Origin: Toxorhynchites rutilus septentrionalis
Taxonomy: Eukaryota > Arthropoda > Insecta > Diptera > Culicidae
Length of the DNA: 64,000 nucleotides
Reading direction: 5' to 3'
Assembly (NCBI RefSeq): GCF_029784135.1
Contig: NC_073746.1
Location: 149,123,056-149,187,055 of the forward strand
Shown: positions 1-11,385 of the stretch, piece after piece
Layout: every line of letters begins with the position of its first letter
Position numbering within the stretch: position 1 is the stretch's first letter
Position numbers and translations under genes: made by a program
The notes under the pieces: model-generated
The model's input: only the letters and a program-made list of their open reading frames with translations
Told to the model about the DNA's origin: nothing
Database searches by the model: none

Positions 1-1017
1 GCAGCACCATCTCAGATAGTAGTGAAACGTTGTGGGTGTAAAGACATGGGTCATTTAAGCAACTTTGCATACTCGAAATATTCGAAAAACAATTAGACTA
101 CTTTTTAAAAAAAAAATTTTTTTTCTTAATTTTTTACAAAAATTTATAACTCAAAAACTATGATACCTACAAAATTCTTGTCCAAGGATATTTCTGGAAA
201 TAATTCTATGGCCAATTTTTGTAGATCTTACAGTTTTTAAGTTAAGATTTTCCGGAAAAAAGTTGAAAAAACTCAAAATTTAAAAAAAAACCTGCAAAAA
301 AATCTATTAGACCTACAAAATTTTAGTGAAAGAATGGAATATAGGAAATTATTTTAGTTTTCATTAAAAATTATCAAAGATTTTTTGGAAAAAAAACCAT
401 TGAAAAAAAAATATTCTGAAAATTAAAATTAATTTTTCTCGAAAACATATGCTTTTCATATTCCGAAAAAAATAGATATAAATAGCCCTTAAAATTTACA
501 ACGAGTTTTCCATACATCGGACGATGGGCACATTTATATGGAAAAAGTCTGTCGAACAACAACTTTTTCATTTTTTTTTCTTTGAAAAAATACTATTAAT
601 GTTCAATTCGTAACATTTTTATGTATAAAATATTGCAATTTACATGCTCTGCTAACTTTTGTCTATTTAGAAACATGTCAAGAAAAATTCGGAAAATTAA
701 AAAATCGTTGGAAAATTCGGAAAATAGATTTCCCATGTGTTTTAAAATTACATCATGACAAGCGTTGTCGGTCCATTCGATGTTTGCGCTAACGAAATTG
801 ATCTTTGTTTGAAGGTGGAAATGCATTTTCAGGCGGAATAACGCATTCCTATGTATATACATAAAAAAAGGAAGACCAAATGTGCTGCTGATTGCAAAAT
901 CCGCAGAAAGGAAGGTTCCTTTTGAGTCGTCTTCATTTTGTTGTATTTGTTGTAGTCTTCCCATAGAACAATGTTGTGAGGAGAAAAAGTTTAGAAATTT
1001 GTTCTAAAGAATTCGTA
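1..1017. other. A/T-rich intergenic DNA with Helitron-related sequence
   Basis: The first ~600 bases are dominated by A and T runs and hold no convincing coding sequence. From about 690 to 900 the sequence matches the stretch just upstream of the Helitron ends near 40.9 kb and, inverted, near 22.3 kb (shared landmark GATGTTTGCGCTAACGAAAT). It is therefore repeat-derived. Short open frames here have no recognisable similarity. Confidence 0.6.
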
Positions 1018-2023
1018 TCTATATATATAAAAATTGAGTGATGTATGCCTGTCTTTCTGTCTTTCTGTCTGTCTGATTCTTATGGACTCGGAAACTACTG
1101 AACCAATCGACATGAAAATTGGTATGTAGGCGTTTTTGGAGTTGGGGAAGGTTTTTATGATAGTTCGAGACCCCTCCCCCTCTCTAAGGGGGGGCCGCCA
1201 CACAAATAAAACACAAATTTCTTGGTTAGATACTCCTCCCCCCTCTCTAAGAGGGGGCTGCCATACAAATAAAACACAAATTTCTGCATCACTCGAGAAT
1301 TAATCAAGCAAACGAAATAAAATTTGGCATGTGGAGGTTTTATGGTGCAATAAATGATTCTATGGTGTTTAGATATTCCTCCCCTTTTCTGCCATACAAA
1401 TGAAAAAAGAATTTCTGCATTACTCGAGAATTAATCAAGCAAATAAAACCAGATTAGACATATGGAGGTTTTAGGGTGCAATAAATATTTCTATGGTGGA
1501 GAGAGGGGGTCCCGTAAAAATAATACACATATTCCAACCAAACATGACAATTGAATTTTAATAATGTGATAAAACGCATTCCTACATCGTTTTATATCTA
1601 TATAAATAAAAATGGATCACCGAATGTGTTGGTAAGAGCAAAACTCGAGAAAGGAATTGTCCGATTTAGGGCTGTCTTTATTCTATCATATTTTCTGTAT
1701 CAAACATTCATTCCAAGTAACGGAGAAACATGTTATTTGCAGGTGGTTGAAAAATCTTGAACGAGAATTGTGTCTGAAAATAATCTGATATTACAATGAC
1801 GAGTTTTGGTAGAAGTATTAGGAATTTTATAGTAAAAAGTAATTTTAAAGGGTAGAGTAGAAAACCAATCGATGAACAGTTCTGCGATTAGTCCTATGAA
1901 CGTGCGGTTAGTAAAAAAACGTGAATGTGATAACGAAAAATTAATTTTGAGCGGGACGAAGTTTGCCTGTCAGCTAGTCAAAACAATAATTTTGCACGGG
2001 ACGAAGTTTGCCGGGTCAGCTAG
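1018..2023 (+). mobile_element. Non-autonomous Helitron
   Basis: Helitrons are rolling-circle transposons that start with TC, end with CTRR and insert between A and T without a target duplication. This one begins TCTATATATATAAAAATTGA right after an A and ends in GTTTGCCGGGTCAGCTAG right before a T. It has no Rep/helicase coding. A second TC-type 5' end (TCTATATAAATAAAAATGG) lies at 1597, and a second CTAG end lies at 1974-1977, 46 bases before the outer one. This suggests one Helitron nested in another or a duplicated terminus. Related copies are at 21856-22983 (minus) and 40930-41481 (plus). Confidence 0.75.
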
Positions 2024-3007
2024 TTATTAATAAAAACAACCAGATTCCTACGTCTACCTTGCGGTTATATCACAGATATGACCCACCTCTAGTCTTTTTT
2101 ATTATGGTCTGCATATAATTGGGTCTGACCTGTACTTCTCAACCGAATTAAACAACAGACCAGATAGTTTGGTGCAGATGAAGAAGCGTCTTCCTAAACG
2201 ACGGCCTATTTTGAGAACAAATAAAAATTACGTAAAGAAATATCGAAAAGGTAAAAGAGATTTGGAATTATTTTGTATTTCTTGAAGTGAATAGGTTGAT
2301 GAACGAATTTCGAAGTTCAATAATACCGCAGGTCCTTAAAGTTCCCCATATATACGCATTACGAAAGCGTTCACATTAGCGTATTTCCAAACATTGTAAG
2401 CTCAGGCCAGAATGATGTGGAAAAGTGGTCAATGTGGTCAAAAAGTGGTTATAATTATCTTCGTCAGGGAAGTGTTGGTAAGACAGACTGTGGAGGTGGA
2501 ATGGACATGCGGTTGATTTGAATAGTTACATTTTTTAATTTCATAGCATTTCAAGTAACATTGACGAACTATTAGAAGAGGAAAAAAAACAGAAAATCAT
2601 GATGCATGCGGATTTTTGCGGTCTCGATGTTGAAGATTTTGAGTGATTTAATTTCTAAATTCAATTCACTGATGGTTATGTTTCAGTATGAGAAGATATA
2701 CACCAATCTGGTAAACTAATTTTGGAGTAAAAAAAAATGATTGAAATAATTGTACTGGTGGGGTGAAACGGACAGCTGTCAGTGGAAATAAGACGGACAT
2801 TGAAAAGTTTTGATAAATCTGTTGATTCTATTCCCGAGGAAGTTATTGCGTTTAAATGCGGAAATCAAATCGCCAAATGTTAATGTCACTTGACAGATTT
2901 CGAAGATATATGAGGGGCTCAAAATGAAAGGGGTGTAAGTGATATCATCGATTTCTCTACATCGACTCTCTCTTTTGGTCATAACTCAGCTGGAAACACA
3001 TTCTCAG
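2024..3007. repeat. Spacer with a two-copy dispersed repeat
   Basis: Bases ~2470-2790 are a diverged direct copy of ~34155-34560. Both contain the sequence path GGTTGATTTG, then a TTTTGAGT block, then a TTATATTTCAGT-like block, and end in GGGGTGAAAYGGACAG. No terminal repeats or coding were resolved. A TIR-like scrap TCTGACCTGTAC occurs near 2130 and resembles the pogo-like family at 32 and 45 kb. Positions 3000-3007 are the target duplication of the next element. Confidence 0.5.
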
Positions 3008-3907
3008 CAGGGTTACCATATCTACAGAATAATCTGTATTCATACAGATTTTTCAGACTTTTTGAAACCAAGAATCTGTAGTTACAGATATGGCTTAGTT
3101 ATGGCTCGATATTAACATTTTTTTCCATCTCACCAATTTTATTCATATAGCATTAAATTAATCAGTCTGAATGAGAGTCATTTTGACATCCATATGTAGC
3201 GTAAGGCTGAGAATATAGTAAACGCGGTGCGGTGCGATGCGAAGCGATTAATTGGAGCTCATCGCGTGCTATGACATACTGATCGCTTCAGGTCGCGCAT
3301 ATAGCGAGTACAAATTGAAAAACTAGATATCGTTCACATCACGAATCGAAAAAAAAACAAGGTATCGTTCGTTCTTATTGGAATCTTTCGTTAAAAATTT
3401 GAGATTTTTAACAGCATCTGAAGAAGGCGCACGAACTTACATCGGCGTTGAAGCTGTAGAAACAGAAGCTTCTGAACTAGGCGAAAGCGGAAAAAATGTG
3501 AATCTTAATAAAATAAGAACCTGCATACCTAAGCATACGGAATTAAAGTAATTTTATGACCATTTTTCGAGCGTTGAAAGTTCTTCTACTTTTGAATTGT
3601 TGTTTATTATGTTATTGTAATTGTTAAAATTGTGTTAATTAACGAGCGCAATGTGAACAAACATGTCCTGGTAACTGTGTGAACTTCCATTACACCTCAA
3701 TGAAGTCATCCTGACTCTCCATGGATACCAAATTCGACGAGGTTGAATTCATAATAACTATGCCAATTAATGATACTAAACCTAAGATTATGTTTCAAAA
3801 TTGGACTTATAATTTAATACAGATTTCAATACAGATTTTTTTTAGAAAATACTAAGATAAAAAGAGTTTTTGAGACCAAAAACACAGATTTTATTATGGC
3901 AACCCTG
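3008..3907. mobile_element. hAT-type MITE, complete, 900 bp
   Basis: The element has 13-bp terminal inverted repeats CAGGGTTACCATA and TATGGCAACCCTG (one mismatch). It is flanked by an exact 8-bp duplication ATTCTCAG at 3000-3007 and 3908-3915. An 8-bp duplication with CAGGG termini is the hAT signature. It encodes no transposase, so it would depend on a hAT element elsewhere. Partial relatives lie at 38990-39371 (minus) and 60306-61560. Near 3215-3305 it holds an unusually GC-rich block of GCGATGCGAAGCG-like repeats that I did not find in the ~60.3 kb relative, which suggests a later insertion. Confidence 0.85.
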
Positions 3908-4069
3908 ATTCTCAGCTGTATTTGACAATGTAAGAGATACTTCAGAATCTTATCTAACGGATCCTATAGCGAACTCAAATTGGAACGTTTTTGCAGTTGA
4001 GTTATTAACTAATGAAAAAGTCGATGAAGAGAAATCGATCAAGTCACTTACACAACAGCTCTTCAAAGC

Positions 4070-4264
4070 TTCCGGGCACCAACTACCTGCGAAGAAGTCA
4101 GGAGTTTTCTTGGTGTTGTAAACTATGTTGGAGCATTTATTCCTAATCTCGCCACGATTTCATTTTCTCTTAGAGAACTTACGAAAAATAATGCTATTTT
4201 CAGATGGAGTTTGAAAGAACAAGAAACTTTTGATGAATTGCTCAAAGCTATAGGCAATGTATGA
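4070..4264 (+). pseudogene. Ty3/gypsy pol fragment (RT thumb to RNase H junction)
   Basis: One 64-codon frame ending in TGA reads FRAPTTCEEVRSFLGVVNYV, then AFIPNLATISFSLRELTKNN, then FRWSLKEQETFDELLKAI. The pattern EVRSFLG-x2-NY-x2-FIPN-LRELT-x6-W-x6-F is the well-known connection after the RT palm in Ty3/gypsy retrotransposon polyproteins. Nothing of gag, protease, integrase or LTRs is seen beside it, so this is a small orphan piece. It ends about 300 bases from the CXC-tail relic on the opposite strand; the two look unrelated. Confidence 0.8.
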
Positions 4265-4558
4265 ATATTACATAAATTTGATTTTGTTGAAATTTGTTGT
4301 ACGACCACCCCCACGCGAGTTACACCCCTAATAATACTCCGAGTTTTATATTTTCGTTAGTTGGAGTACTCGCGTAGCTGTTATTTCAATACAATCTCTG
4401 AAAGAAATGTTTATTTTGGTGTGGTGTATTTAACTAAGGATTCAAAAAGTTTGTAATAGATTCCCAAGGTAATCATTTACCCCCTCCCCCTCTATTCCAA
4501 TGTCCAAAAAAAGTACATAGAACTTCACTCATGATCGAGAAAAGTTTTTTTTTAATCA
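4265..4558. other. Spacer, nothing recognised
   Basis: No coding frame or repeat was recognised here. Short poly-C runs near 4480-4490 are the only notable feature. Confidence 0.4.
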
Positions 4559-5825
4559 TTAATCATCATCTGATTCCTCGAAGAAAATATCATCATTGGT
4601 GTCACCTTCTTCCAACTCATCTTGAACACAGCAATTGAAACAAGCTTTACCCACACAATGACCGCAAGCTTTAGGGCACTTCAAACCTGAAACAGAAATA
4701 TAATTTGGTTGTAAAGTTTGGTATTGTTGTTTGTGAACTTGAATCACTCAACACTTATGTACAAACATAAATACAAACCATGCTAGCGACAAGTACAACC
4801 TGATGTACATTCTTTCTTACAATTACAAAAAATGCTTTTCAATAAACCGTTCGGTGCTGGTGCCTTATTCGTAAATATTGGCTGGTATGTGTCGTCTCAA
4901 AGCTTCCATCCCCAATCATCAGGATCTTCAAAATTTCCTTGCCAATGCTGTATTGGCAAATACGTTCTGTAAAGATGTTGACGGACAGCAGCTTCGGTAG
5001 GGGGTAGATTTGCTAGCTTAATGGTCTTGTTTCTTGCCACGTTTTTCGAAAAGCACACGTACCGAAATTCGTTCAACGTCGATTCAGATTCAAGATCTCC
5101 ACCATATAAAGCCATGACAAATTTCAGGCCTTGCTCGAAAATTTCTTCCTGACCGGACCGTTCCGTATAAAATGTTTCAATAACTTCGGAAAAATCGTAT
5201 TTTTAAAGAATTTTCTTGGCTTTATGTATCCCTTTTTGAAAAAATGCTGAGATAGTGTCGCAACCAGTTATTGAATGCAAAAATAGAATGTTCTCCTGGT
5301 TTTCTCGTCGATTATCAGCTATTGAGTATAAAGTAGGAGGATTTTTATCATTTGTCGGTTTCGATAAAAAGAGTGAACAATCTGGTGGTGTTAATGCGGT
5401 AGCAGTACCTTTAAATCAACGTCTTGGCCAACAACTACAACCGAGTGCGACTCTTTAATTTTTGAAATCTAGATCGCGGTATTCACAATGAGATGGTCCG
5501 CATCTCCTGGCGCATATTTAGTCGATATTCCGCTCGAAGTAAAGGCAGTCGTTAACAGCTATTTTATACGAATTTTATTTTCGCTACTCGCGAAAAAATC
5601 TTGAGGCTTGAGTTCGATGATTATATCTGACGCCATATATTTTACCTCAATTCCTTCTCCTTTATATCGTCGATTCCTCTCAAAATACTACCGTATGACT
5701 TTTGGACATAAGACGTGTAAGCATCAATTATTTTCTTTCGCAGTTGATTTACTTTTCCAAGAAACTTTATGTAATAAGAATCCGCCATCGGTAATATGAA
5801 AAATATTTCCGTCAATTTCAACTGA
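4559..5825 (-). pseudogene. Decayed FEN/XPG-like nuclease with C-terminal CXC domain
   Basis: Read on the minus strand, successive frames give ITDGGFLLHKVSW, then KYMASDIIIELKPQDFF, GDADHLIVNTAI, SHSVVVVGQDVDLKVLL, PPDCSLFLSKPTNDKNPPTL, ILFLHSITGCDTISAFFQKG, VIETFYTERSGQEEIFEQGL, ALYGGDLESE, NLPPTEAAVRQHLYRTYLP and DDWGWKL. The end is cysteine-rich: FCNCKKECTSGCTCR and GLKCPKACGHCVGKACFNC, with an acidic tail. An N-terminal Asp, GDAD, a GQDVD block and GCDT in this order parallel the acidic motifs of FEN1/XPG nucleases (inference). The tail resembles Tesmin/TSO1-like CXC domains. At least six in-frame stops and two or more frameshifts make it a pseudogene. The N-terminus may continue beyond 5825. 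It is probably one copy of a dispersed, possibly transposon-borne family; I do not know a name for it. Confidence 0.7.
4687..4778 (-). other. Intron inside the CXC-domain relic
   Basis: On the minus strand the exon ends ...CATG and the intron begins GTTTGTATTT. It ends TTCTGTTTCAG and the next exon begins GTTTGAAGTGCCC. Joining at these sites restores the cysteine pattern (CR-x-HG joined to LKCPKACGHC) in phase across 92 removed bases. The codon before HG is TAG, most simply a decayed AAG. Confidence 0.7.
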
Positions 5826-7600
5826 GCTTTTCTCAAGTACAGAATACATACTGGATTTTTGAGTTTTTCTCATACCATTTTCATCGAATAATTATCATTT
5901 TTTTTTCAGCAGTGATATTCTCTGGAATAACAGTAGAGGATCTATGATCACACTTTTTTATTAATTTTAATCGCCAAGGACATTTTGGAAAGTGACATGA
6001 CTGTATCTGCTCTCTTCCCTTTAACATCTGGAAAACTCATTCCCACAGTTTTCTTTACTGCATTACAGCCAAACGTGTATGCATGATGGCAATTGATGCT
6101 CGCATCTTCAACAATGCCGGATGAAAGAGCCATCAGACTTGTAGAGGTGATAAATGGCGAATGATTTTGGAAGAAGTTTTGGGGGAGAAGCACCGATCCG
6201 ATTTTGTTAGACTTTTTGTATGTTGATTAGGACACCTTCCCAAGCACTTTGGCGAAAAAAAAAATGTTTCCGCCAATTTGTTACAAGCTGTGCTCTTAAA
6301 TGAGCTAATTTGACTGGACTATATATTGGCTGGCCCACAACATCGTTTTTTTTTCAAATAACTTCTTCTCCAAGAACCTAGGACGATCGAGAACGAGAAT
6401 AGCATTGACAAATAACGGCGTACGCACTAAATCAATCGATGTTCATGAGGCAATACCATTTTTTGAGTTCAATCATTCTACAAAATTGGTGTTCTCATAT
6501 CATTGCACGTTGTTTGTTCCGTTAAAAGTATTGTTCGAAGAGCAAGAACAAGTTGCACAAGTATATGAATAAAATGCAAGTTCACATTTCTGTGCTTATC
6601 CCAGAACAAAACGAAACTGATCCAGTTTATTTGGTTTTCAAACGATAAACAGTAGTTGTTTTTCACAAAATTGATAAATAATGACATGATTCGAACTCCG
6701 CTTGACTCCTTTTATAATTTCGTGGCTGTGTGTCGTCCTTTATGAATATGTAGGTTTGACGCAGAGACGCCTTGCTTTCTTTGAGCGGTATTCATATATT
6801 TATCAGGTAAATTGCTATAATCTGTGCTGAAGAACAATTTTTCGGAAAAAAACCACCATACTCCCTGATGCGTCCATCCTTCTTCAGACGAATCGAGGCA
6901 GGGAGAACTCTGTATCTACGACTCTGTAAGTACGATTTATATTCAAACCGACAGAACGACAACACAAGAGATCGCAATCTTCTGGTGGAACTATTAGCAC
7001 CACTCTACTCTAATGTTTTCTTATCGAAGCCAAACAAATCAATGACTGAGCTCAAGACTAATAGAGTCACATAATGTTTATACTTCTACTTATGACTCTT
7101 TTCTAAAGAAATTTTCATCATTTTCTTAAGTATTTAGTTTAGATTACGATATCGAATAGTTCACATTTGTTATTTGAAAATATTTGTCGTGTGCCAGTGT
7201 TATTCCCCGGAATTAATTCAATAATTTCCTTCTTCCCTCTACTTTTTGCAAATATCAACTGAAAAAATGTGTACAGAAAGATCGATGCATCCTCTGTTAG
7301 TAAGTGAGTTATCTCGAATATTGAATAGATTCATGTCGCCTCAGTAGGTTAATGTTTAATCTGATAATCCATGAAGGCCGAAGGCCTAACAAATTGGTAA
7401 CATAAACTCCCATTCGCAACTGGCTTCATTTGGCACGAAAAATATACCGACTGATATCCACTTATCTTTCGGAATGATACGTCGGTGCTTTTTACACAGG
7501 AAATATCGCCATGACAGTAAATCCCTCCAAGAGGCGAGTGGAAACACAATGGAGATAAATTTAAAACCACTCACGCAGTGAGGTAAATTGTTTTATACGC
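5826..7600. other. Possible N-terminal remains of the relic, then unassigned spacer
   Basis: Minus-strand open stretches at 5948-6193 and 6478-6687 lie where the N-terminal half of the 4559-5825 protein would be expected, but I could not tie their residues to a domain. Beyond ~6700 nothing is recognised. The translated stretches up to 7574 look like chance frames. Confidence 0.35.
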
Positions 7601-9600
7601 ATTATTGTTGAATTGACTTCATTATACCGGGGGACACGTCACATTTTTCTCGTTTGTTTGCACTGCTCTCGGAGATAAAACGGCTTCCGCCCGAGGATCA
7701 CTACTCCGTCCGCTGAACTGGGCTGAGCTGAAATTGTGTGTTGTGCTGGAGTTCGCTCCGTGCATTTTTTTTCACACAGGTGGACCACCAACTTTCCCAC
7801 CGTGGGAGCCTGGAGGTGAATACAAACTGACGGCGCTGGTGGCGGAACGAAATAATTTAAACAACCGGAGATTGAGATAATGAAACGGAAGCAACCGAGA
7901 ATGATAAATTAATAAGGAAAGATAGATACGCGACAAAAGGACCTAAATTAGGTAGCCCTCAAGCGAAACCATCTCAATTCATCTTCATCGTTCCGCGCTA
8001 CCTCGGGAAAAAGCTTGTGACCCGGGCGGAAGGCAGATCAAATGCTTTCCCCGTTACTGATTAGTCGGCGGACTGGAAATACTAATTAATTGCTCGAGTA
8101 TTCATGGGAATTCGCGAGTCAATTGACTGACATTTTGTCGCTGGACAGATTTGCGTTACATGCGGTAGATTCAGATGTGCTTGACGGTCATATCATAATT
8201 ATGACCAATGTATTTTTCCGGTAATTAGGTAAAAAGAAAAATGAGAGATGTGGTGGTGGTTTCACGAGCAGATGCAAATATCTCAGCTCTCACTAATTGT
8301 TTTTCTTCAATTTATGAACCAAAGATCTGGGTGGCGATGGATCGATTAATTTAAAATAGAAACAAAAGTTTTAGCAATAAATATCGAATGATAGTTTCCA
8401 TCTACATATTCAACAATAAAATCTAAAATTAATCCAGTGCTGAGTAATTGCCATTCGTAATCTGGAATGCTGTCATTGCACCGCGAACAAACATCATCAT
8501 AAGACAATTGTGAACATTCTTCGGTAATACTTGCCACATTTTGTAACGTTGCGTCCTTCACACTGGAAAGCTCACTGCGCATTACAATCATAGCCGAGGA
8601 ACTTCTCCACACAGAACGTAATGCTTCACTCGAAAGCATGTGAAAACTTCTCTCTTCCAGTCCGTGCGCCATTGTGAGACTAACAAATTGCGACACATAC
8701 AACTCACATTACCAGTGGTTCCGGTCGGGGAGCACATTGCCGAGCCCCGCCACCCCTGCTAAAGTTATAGAACTCCAGATGAGAGCAAAACATTGCGTCA
8801 AGTTTGGACAAAAAATACCGATTGTGAAGGCAATACGACGCTCAACGGTAGAAACTTTAATGTATAAGCGACGAAAAGTATTTCCTTGGATGGGAAACAT
8901 CGACGAAAAAGAAAAACAAAGGAATTTTCCCATTCTACTTTCCCAACAGGTGTACTTTCGGAACAAGTATCCGAAGGAACGAGTGGCATGTAATTTGAAA
9001 CCATTCTGCTGGCCTGGTTCTTCATCGAACTCTCTGCTCCATCACGGTGTCAGATTACCGTGGTGGGAGAGCGGATGGTGGTCGTGAACGCGTTTCTTCC
9101 AGGAGACAGGTGAAATATCGGCTTCGCCATCCACCCCCGTTTGTCGTTTGGTTTACCCCGTCTCACGGTGAGAGATTTTCAAGACGACGGAATTATTTCG
9201 TTGAAGATCTGCGAGGACAGGTCAATTTCGCTACGCCACCGCTGGATGATGGAATGGAAGCAATTTAGGGTTTATTGCTTTAAATTTTAGTTACCGTTCC
9301 ACGATTGGCTATCGTAAATTATATTTTGTCGTACCGGTATCAACTCACTCGACGAGGGATATCGTTTAATGGCAACTTTCTCGAAATGGGGAAACTAATA
9401 ATTGAATTATTTCATATAAATGGTTCAATTTCAAATGTAATTTCGTTCGAGATGTATTTCCAATTATTATACCCTAATTTAAACATATTCGGTAATGAGA
9501 CAATTATTCCTGAACTGAACCCCTTTCCAAAGACAACAAACACTCACGAAACATGCAAATTCACTCATAATTAGTCTACCTTACTTCCCTAAAATTACAC
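7601..9600. other. Single-copy-looking GC-richer island, no assigned gene
   Basis: Base composition is clearly less A/T-rich than the surroundings, homopolymers are few, and no internal match to other parts of the window was noticed. Open frames of 118 codons (8346-8702, minus), 137 codons (8674-9087, plus) and 73 codons (9047-9268, plus) overlap each other and match no family I know. It could be UTR, intron or regulatory DNA of a host gene lying outside the window. Confidence 0.4.
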
Positions 9601-10980
9601 AGTAATTCCACTTCAGAAGTGGTGAATGTTGAATTTAGCAGGAAAAGCGCCGCTTTGCCAAAATACCGAAAAGATCCGATTCCAATGAGACACGCAAGCC
9701 GCCAGGGCTTCTGCTGTTCGAAATTACAATTATCGCATATCACGTCCAATCATTCCTGATGGGACAAGAAAACGAAACAAATTCACCCCACAGCTGTTTG
9801 TCCTTTTCGTGCGGGCTTAATAATGTAATCCAAGCGCTTCAGCTCATTGGGTTCAGTGCTTTAGTGGTAGAACTCATTCAATTGACATGAATGATTTTTT
9901 CAACTTACCTATTCCACAAAATATCCCATACTACGAACATATTGAAAAATTAATAATTTATGCTTAAATATATTTACAAAAACACGAGCTGGTTTCAATG
10001 AAAATATGTATTTTTCCTCCCACTTTCGACCTATTTATTAATTTTGTCATGTTTTTGAATGCTCGACCTGTTCAATAAGGATGTTTATTTTACTGGTTTT
10101 GTTACATCTAGCCGAGTATCGTGTTACAAATTCAGTTTGACTGTTACTGTTTTTCTCTCAATGCTTCAATACTTTCTTTCAGCTTTTTTGGTTCAATTTA
10201 GGATTATCAAAATACGTTCTTCTAATAACTTTCTGTGTTACAGAACACATTTCTAATAATATGTTTTCAGCAGAAGTTTTATAAAGACTTACCAATGTTC
10301 TATCCTTCGTGCATATTATTTTGTAATACTTTTTCAAGCTACTGGATATACTTTTAATCACATTCAGTATTTCTGCCAGGTATGATTATATTTGTTAAAA
10401 GATCTCAGTCAGCATTCATAGTACATTTTGTTGTTTTTTCTCTATCCTTGTAATTATATCCTTGTCTTTCACATAAAAAAATACCAGTCTTCGATGCGTA
10501 ACTCAGACACTCTAGTACTCTAGCACTTATCTTCAGAAACATGAAACCTTCCTCTCGTCCAAGAAATGCTCGAAAAAGTCATTTCTACCGTTCGTCTAAT
10601 CCAACGTAGAGATAGTTGTCCTTAAGATTGGACACCAATTCACATTGGGGTGACTCCATACAAAGGCTGGCCAAGCAACAAAAGTGTCGTTAAATGCGAA
10701 AAAACATGGTTTATACATAATATTGGGATGCTGAACACGAATCTGGCATCCATTTTTTGGGCCGTCCATAAAACCCGTGATCCATTTTTCGGGATTTTAT
10801 GGCACTCTCTCCTCATAGTATTTTTTACACACTTTTTATAGGGCAAATGATCTTGGTTTGTCCGATTTGGGGTGTTGCTAGGCTACTAGTAAATGCAAAT
10901 CGATTTTTCCTCATGAAAATCACATATAATCGATGCATTTATCATTGCTTGAGTTTACTGTCATCATATTGATCCATTCA
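9601..10980. other. Spacer, nothing recognised
   Basis: A/T-rich sequence without a recognised coding frame, RNA gene or repeat. Opposed frames around 10640-10846 are mirror readings of the same bases and carry no known motif. The last 14 bases are followed by the SINE target duplication. Confidence 0.4.
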
Positions 10981-10994
10981 TAATTTAGGCTGTC

Positions 10995-11277
10995 TTCTTT
11001 CTTCTTCTTCTTCTTATATGGCACTAACGTTCCTAGAGGAACTCCGCCGTCTCAACGTAGCATTACTTGCGTCATTTTCATTAGTATTTAGTTGAGATTT
11101 CTATGCCAAATAACACGCCTTGAATGCATTCTGAGTGGCAAGCTCTAGAATACGCGTGACCACAGTGCAAGTCAGAGGAAATTTCTTTGAAGAAAAATTT
11201 CCCCGACCAGAACGGGAATCGAACCCGAACCCCCGGCATGTTAGGTTTGACGCTAACCACTCGGCCACGGGAGCACT
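10995..11277 (-). mobile_element. tRNA-derived SINE, family S1 (copy a)
   Basis: The minus strand starts with a tRNA-like head: GTGGCCGAGTGGTTAGCGTC (A box) and GGGTTCGATTCCCGTTC (B box). The body runs to a (GAA)n-type tail, seen on the plus strand as TTCTTTCTTCTTCTTC. It is flanked by an exact 14-bp duplication TAATTTAGGCTGTC at 10981-10994 and 11278-11291. SINEs are transcribed by RNA polymerase III from the A/B boxes and moved by a LINE. The copy at 15167-15430 is the same family. Confidence 0.9.
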
Positions 11278-11339
11278 TAATTTAGGCTGTCACGGCCAGC
11301 AAAGAAATTTGAAAAAAACAACACATTCTATGAAAACAC

Positions 11340-11345
11340 TTTATT
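11340..11345 (-). terminator. Poly(A) signal of the small spliced gene
   Basis: AATAAA on the minus strand lies 41 bases after the stop codon at 11386-11388. It is followed by a GT/T-rich stretch (GTGTTTTCATAGAATGTG, then TTGTTTTTTT), as expected for a cleavage/polyadenylation region. Confidence 0.5.
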
Positions 11346-11385
11346 ACACATAAACAACACTGATCAAAAACTACAAAACAAAACA

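Noticed and set aside
8674..9087. 137-codon plus-strand frame as a protein gene
   Set aside because: It overlaps competing frames on the other strand, no motif or splice context was convincing, and the composition looks non-coding. Left as unassigned DNA.
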